Part shown: in pieces, positions 21,219 to 25,945 of the stretch | Numbering within the stretch: the stretch's first letter is position 1 | How the letters are laid out: each line of letters begins with the position of its first letter | Source of the DNA: Ichthyophthirius multifiliis | Lineage: Eukaryota > Ciliophora > Oligohymenophorea > Hymenostomatida | Reading direction: 5' to 3' | NCBI RefSeq assembly: GCF_000220395.1 | Contig: NW_004087685.1 | Span: 1-25,945 of the forward strand | Length of the DNA: 25,945 nt | Notes under the pieces: generated by a model | Seen by the model: only the letters and a program-made list of their open reading frames with translations | Databases searched by the model: none | Told to the model about the DNA's origin: nothing | Position numbers and translations under genes: made by a program

Positions 21219-21975
21219 TAGATATGATTAGTGATATCGAACTATGTATGAAATAAGCTGATGAAAATTTACCTTTATTTCTATTTTGGCATAGTTTAGG
21301 CTGCCTTTTAGTAACAAGTTTATGAATTAGAAATATTTATTTATAAATTGATAGCATTATTGTTAATTCTACACTTTTAGGATTACCTAAAGATTTATAA
21401 TTGGATTTTTTGAAGGATTTTTTTTTTAAAACTTATTTGTGATTTTCAGGTGAAATTCCTTTATTTATTTTATTTTTTAATAAAATAAAAAAATATTTTT
21501 ATTTAGGATGTTGTTGCTAATTATATGATTAATTTTTCTTCATTATCAAAAAATGATAGATTTCTAAGAACTGCACTAGAAGATAAACTTTTGATACCCT
21601 TTTTAGGTGCAAACATGGCTAAAAGTATGATTTGGTCTATTGAAATGATTTAAGAATAAGGCAAAGAGTTTTTTTATTCACTTCATATTATGCATGGTTG
21701 TAGTGATAATGTAACAAATCATTTAGATTCTATTAAATTTTTTAATAATTGATCGAGGTTATTATAATTATATTTTTATTTAATTTTTAATATTTTGTTT
21801 TAGCAAAATTAAAAAAATAAAAATCTTTGAAGGAAGATATCATTAATTATAACATGATGAAGAAGTTATATGAATTAAAAATTTAATGATAGATTAGATG
21901 GAAGAAATCAGAAAAAAAGCGAATTTATTAAATAAGAATTTCGTTATGTAATATAAGTCACATTTAAAAAATAAA
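20816..21975 (+). pseudogene. Monoglyceride-lipase-like alpha/beta hydrolase, apparently decayed
   Basis: The order of motifs is that of S33/monoglyceride lipase enzymes: LLIIHGFGEHSAKF, GYEVHFIDLRSFGYSD, ISDIELCMKQADENLPLFLF, the nucleophile elbow, NDRFLRTALEDKL, the Asp region MHGCSDNVTNH and the His region IFE-GRYHQLQHDEE. Introns 21131 to about 21219, about 21450-21506, about 21757-21804 and one from 21976 are suggested. Several faults stand out: in-frame TGA at 20879-20881, 21323-21325, 21440-21442, 21750-21752 and 21871-21873; a one-base shift near 21040-21046 between FSEN and VLNGYEV; and an elbow reading WHSLG instead of GHSLG (TGG near 21286-21288). Ser, Asp and His are all still present. 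The TGA positions do not favour Trp. A pseudogene is the simplest reading; TGA recoding is the alternative. Confidence 0.75.
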
Positions 21976-21982
21976 GTAAACT

Positions 21983-22049
<67 letters not shown>

Positions 22050-22668
22050 TTATATTTATATTTAATATAATTTTTTTTTTATTTTTTAGTAAAAAATTAA
22101 AAGAAGATTTTTCGGATTATTAATTTTAATTTTATATATTATTATTATAAAGAAGTAAATTTTCTTTACTTTATAAAAGTTTTATTTTATTTAGAATATG
22201 GAATAATTTTTAAGATGTCTCAAATATTAAAAAAATATTATTTCCTTTTTTTTTAAAGAAGTTCTTTTAATTTAAAAAATCTGTGGTTTGAAAAATATAT
22301 AATATATTTATAAGTTTCATAAATTTTTATATATTTTAATAATTTGCTTATTATATTTTTTAATAAAAAAAAAAATTTACTTAATTATATACATTTTAAA
22401 TAAGTGTATAAAATTATTTCATCAAAAATAAGATATTAATTTATTATTAAAAATAAAAAAAATATTATAATTAGATATATTTATATAAAAAATATAATGT
22501 ATTTAAAATTATATATAAATTAATTATCAAAAATTTTTTAAAAAAAAATCTTATTAAAATAAAAAAAACTGAATAATAATTTTATAATTTATAGTGTCTT
22601 ATAAAAATAAAATATAAATAAAATAAAAATAGAAAATATTAATTATAAATAAAAATTATATATTAATA

Positions 22669-22730
<62 letters not shown>

Positions 22731-22870
22731 ATAAATTTATAATTTTTTTATATACAAATTTATTTTTTAAAAAATAAAATAATATTTATTATATATAATA
22801 TTTTTTACAAATTTTATTATTTATATAATATTAATATGAATATTTATAAAATTTATTATTTTTAATTTTT
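21976..22870. other. Mostly intergenic region with two (TA)n runs
   Basis: TA runs occur at about 21988-22035 and 22673-22722. The sequence at 22090-22200 could be a last exon of the lipase-like gene (acceptor TTTTTTAG at about 22089), but its translation (KIKRRFFGLLI) has no recognisable family motif. The remainder is A/T homopolymer with no coding signal. Confidence 0.5.
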
Positions 22871-23851
22871 TCATTTTTATATATTCTATATATTTAAATG
22901 CATATTAATTAATTCGTTAGATATAACACTAATATTTTCTTCGCCTTCTTTTTATATATTAAAATTAATATTTTATTAAAATGTTTCCTTTAATTATATA
23001 CTTTCCTCAAATATAATTAAATTATTCTATATTTAAAACATATTAACTAATTAAAAGTCCTATTAATCGTATTCTTAAAAATCTAAATACACATTATTTT
23101 CTATTTTATCATTTTAATTTTAACTTAATGAATCACATTCCTAAATATTGATAGCTGCAATAACCTAATAATTACTTCTATGAATATTTTTAATATCTAT
23201 TTAAAGTATTTTTTAAATTTATTTTCTACATAAATAACATTCATTAGAATTTTATACTATATCAACAGAACATTAAATACAAACACCTATTTTATTAAAT
23301 ATTAGAAAATATTAATTATTTAAATAAATATAGATATATATAAAAAAAATATAAATAAATAAATATTTATATTTATATATTTATAATTTTTATTTATATA
23401 TTTATATATTTATATTTTTTTATATATATTTATATATATAATAAAAATCTTACCTCCATGTCCACAAGGAATATATACCGAATTAGGAGGTTTTCCAAAA
23501 CAAATCAAACAATAAACATTATTTGAATTTAAAGAACTATCATCTTTCCATTTTTTTTTTGAAATTATAGTTTCGTATGATTAAGCTTTTTATATTTCAT
23601 TTTTTTATATATATTATTAGTTTATGTCAGTTTGCAAATATTGAAATATATTTTTTTCTTTAATTGGAATTTTTTCTTTATTTATTTTGTTTTCTTTAAT
23701 AATTTTATTTTAATTTTTTTTTTATAGTTTAATCTTGCTTATTTATTATGAATATCAAGACTTGATGAACCTTATAATATTATTTTTTAAAATTTTATTA
23801 TTTTATTTACTTAAAATTTGTTTTTTTTATTAGAAAATTTTAATATTTTAA

Positions 23852-23935
<84 letters not shown>

Positions 23936-24053
23936 TTATTTACTAAAAAAAATGGAAAATTTATTATTTTTCTTGTTAATTTGTATTTATTTAATATATT
24001 TAAAGTAGGAATTTATTATTATTAAATTTCCTATTATTATAAATAGTTAACAT
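22871..24053 (-). CDS. C3HC4 RING-finger protein (probable E3 ubiquitin ligase), 5' end uncertain
   Basis: The RING reads CLICFGKPPNSVYIPCGHGG, then, after intron 23453-23287 (phase 1, splitting the second Gly codon), VCIQCSVDIVQNSNECYLC. This gives Cys-x2-Cys, Cys-x-His-x2-Cys-x2-Cys-x9-Cys-x2-Cys zinc ligands. IQKILQIDI follows, as in many ciliate RING proteins, then a polar Gln/Asn-rich tail ending NMHLNIQNIQK on TGA 22873-22871. Upstream of the RING are QGSSSLDIHNKQARLNY and KEKIPIKEKN, separated by an A10 run (23725-23714) where the frame shifts by one, probably a length miscount. A (TA)n intron lies at about 23855-23935. ATG 24053 is a possible start, but the gene probably has earlier exons with membrane segments to the right. 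Ubiquitin ligase activity is inferred from the RING alone. Confidence 0.75.
23855..23931. repeat. (TA)n microsatellite, about 77 bp
   Basis: An uninterrupted TA run lies in the probable intron upstream of the RING exon, between a GTAAATAAAATAA donor side (about 23943) and the next coding-like segment. Confidence 0.9.
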
Positions 24054-25800
24054 TTTAACCTAATAATTCTTAACTTATAATTTACAACTAAATATTATTA
24101 TTAATATTAATTATTTAATCTTATTATTAATCTTTATTAATATTATTTTCAAAAATTGATTTATAAAAAAAATCTTTTTTTAAAACAATAAATAATATTA
24201 AAATATTAATTTTATAATCTTTTTTATTTTATTACGTTATTTCTTTATATTAATAAAAAGTATAAAATATAAACAAAATTAAATATATACAACCATAATT
24301 AAAAGCAAAAATTGCATCTTATATGTTATTTTCTTAATAAATTTGAATAAATCCATTTACATATAAAGTATTATTTATTGTGTTTCCATTAATTAATATA
24401 AAGATCCAAAAAAATCCTTTCACTTTATCATTTTTTTTTAATTAAAAAAAAATTATTAATAATTTTTTTTTATTTAAATACTTTATTACATTATTTAATA
24501 TCATATTCATCATTTGTAACTTATTTATAATAGCATTTTAAAAATAAAAACAATATATTTCCTATATTTAATGTTACCATTATACAAATATAAATCCAAT
24601 ATACAAAAAACAATTATCGCCAACTCCATGTAAATAAAATTTGTTCATATTTAGTACATATTAATAATAATTAAATTGTAACTAATATTTTAAATATTTA
24701 TAGAACCTTTATTTATATAATATAAATATATATATATTTTTTTTAAATACAATAAGTTTACAAGTTTATAAGATATTATAGATTTATATTTAATTTTGAT
24801 TTTATAAATTTTGTATATTAATAAAAGTAAGGAATATATTAAATATACAAAAGGAATTATCGAAAAATAATATTTTATGTATTTTATTCTTATAACTAAT
24901 AAAACCTTTTTTTTTAAAAATAAAAAAAACAGATAATTATTCCTTTCAATTAATTAAGAATTCTTTACTTTAAAAAAAATACTATAAATAGTATCAAATA
25001 AAAAATTGTATTTAAGTTTAGGTTTTTTATTGATTTTTATTTCTAATTTAATTTCTTTATTTCTTGTTATAATATATTAACACTTTTTTATTTTATTTTT
25101 TATAAATACCTTTATTGCAATTATTAGTATTTTCTAAATATATAAAAGGCATCTAATACCCATAAATAAATAAGTGTACTAAAATATGAGATTTTCCATA
25201 TATATTAAGATAAAAATAAAAGAAAAAAAATTTATATTTATATCTAATTTAGTGTTACATTATTAATTTGTTTTTATGATTATTTATATTCTTTATAATT
25301 TTAATAATCATATTAATTTTATTAATTATTTAATGTTAAAGCTTCTTATTAATTACAATTTATTTCTTAGTTATTTATAATGAATTAACTTTAATCTTAA
25401 TTTAATTTTATTAATGAATTTCGGGATTATCTTAATAATCTGGAAAAACCTTAATTTTAAATATTAAAATTGTTAGTATTTATTCTTTATATTATTTGTA
25501 AATAAATAATATATTTTTTTATTTATCTTAACCTTTAATTTGATATATAATTATTGTTATTTCTTTAAGATTATGCCCTAGCAACATTTTGGTTTATATA
25601 TTAATAGTTTTATTAGATTTATGAAATATTAATTATTCGACTTATATTATCATCACTAATCATTTTTATTATATATTATTTAAATATTTTTTTATTTTTT
25701 TTAACTAATAAATACTGTTTTGATTAATTAACTTTTTTTTAAAAAAAAAAGTTAAAAATTAGTTTTAAATAACTAAATATTTGAAAATATTCTAATATAA
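24054..25800 (-). other. Minus-strand coding-like region, probable 5' exons of the RING gene
   Basis: Patches read as protein with TAA/TAG = Gln, separated by A/T-only DNA that could be introns. They are LLGHNLKEITIIIYQIKGQD and KVFPDYQDNPEIHQQNQIKI (about 25590-25390), YGKSHILVHLFIYGYQMPF (25200-25144), FYQLQEQNTQNIIFRQFLL (about 24900-24850), HGVGDNCFLYIGFIFVQW (24630-24570), GFFWIFILINGNTINNTLYV (24410-24350) and ISQELLGQNVNYLQQQ (24080-24030). Some are hydrophobic, suggesting membrane segments; the INGNTINNTLYVNG stretch recalls a LamG-like strand pair. This layout (extracellular or membrane part, then C-terminal RING) would fit ciliate membrane RING proteins. Exon borders could not be resolved, and a separate gene or decayed copy is possible. 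Confidence 0.35.
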
Positions 25801-25945
25801 TATAATTATATATTACTGAATAAAATCGATTAATAAGATTAAAAGGAATTGAACTAAAAAATAAAATTATAATAAAAAGAATAAAAAATAAATTATTTTA
25901 AAATAATATAATAAAAATAATTTATATTATAATATTTTTTAAATT

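Noticed and set aside
20816-21975. TGA read as tryptophan throughout the window
   Set aside because: The other resolved genes end at TGA at the expected C-terminus and use TGG for conserved Trp, so general reassignment is ruled out.
1-25945. Telomeric ends, IES boundaries, transposons, virus-like elements or CRISPR arrays
   Set aside because: No C4A2/G4T2 telomere repeats, no transposase, integrase or capsid-like frames, no terminal repeats and no regularly spaced direct repeats were seen; the (TA)n runs are simple microsatellites.

Overview
The window is protein-coding nuclear DNA of an oligohymenophorean ciliate. Every recognisable gene reads through many in-frame TAA and TAG codons where glutamine fits, and the gene models whose 3' end resolves finish on TGA. 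This is the Tetrahymena/Ichthyophthirius/Paramecium code. The extreme A+T content (judged by eye, not computed), the short GT-AG introns (about 37-130 nt) and the large cysteine-rich surface-protein gene fit a hymenostome such as Ichthyophthirius multifiliis best, but the species is an inference. Most real genes are hidden in the standard code, so the models below were built by reading with TAA/TAG = Gln and joining exons by phase.

Layout, left to right: (1) 5540-76 (-), a ten-exon gene for a secreted protein of about 1636 aa, with two LamG/concanavalin-like regions followed by about 1200 residues of furin-like Cys-rich repeats. (2) 5705-7005 (+), an HDHD5/CECR5-type HAD hydrolase sharing a 164-bp divergent promoter with gene 1. 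(3) 8464-7164 (-), a mitochondrial helical-repeat protein of unknown function. (4) A structured, relatively GC-rich intergenic element near 9000-9150. (5) 9322-10479 (+), AAR2, a U5 snRNP assembly factor. (6) 11653-10526 (-), mitochondrial GrpE with an unusual coiled coil and acidic tail. (7) 13763-12852 (-), an orphan seven-transmembrane protein. (8) 14236-15222 (+), secreted gamma-glutamyl hydrolase. (9) 15854-15572 (-), a small Asn-rich ORF. (10) 20319-16624 (-), an NT-C2 domain plus long Gln-rich coiled-coil protein with many introns, one apparently GC-AG. (11) 20816-about 21975 (+), a monoglyceride-lipase-like alpha/beta hydrolase that looks like a pseudogene. (12) 24053-22871 (-), a C3HC4 RING-finger protein. 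(13) 24054-about 25800, minus-strand coding-like sequence that may be its 5' exons.

The genes do not form a pathway or operon. They are an ordinary mix of housekeeping (AAR2, GrpE, HAD hydrolase), lysosomal/secreted (gamma-glutamyl hydrolase) and ciliate-expanded surface or membrane families. Gene ends are close-packed, with 46 bp between the convergent AAR2 and GrpE stops. Long (TA)n runs sit in introns and intergenic DNA, never in exons. Several models need a one-base shift at a poly-A/T run, which points to homopolymer sequencing error more than to gene loss. The lipase-like gene is different: it has several TGA codons and an altered active-site motif. I saw no tRNA, rRNA, CRISPR array, transposon or virus-like element.
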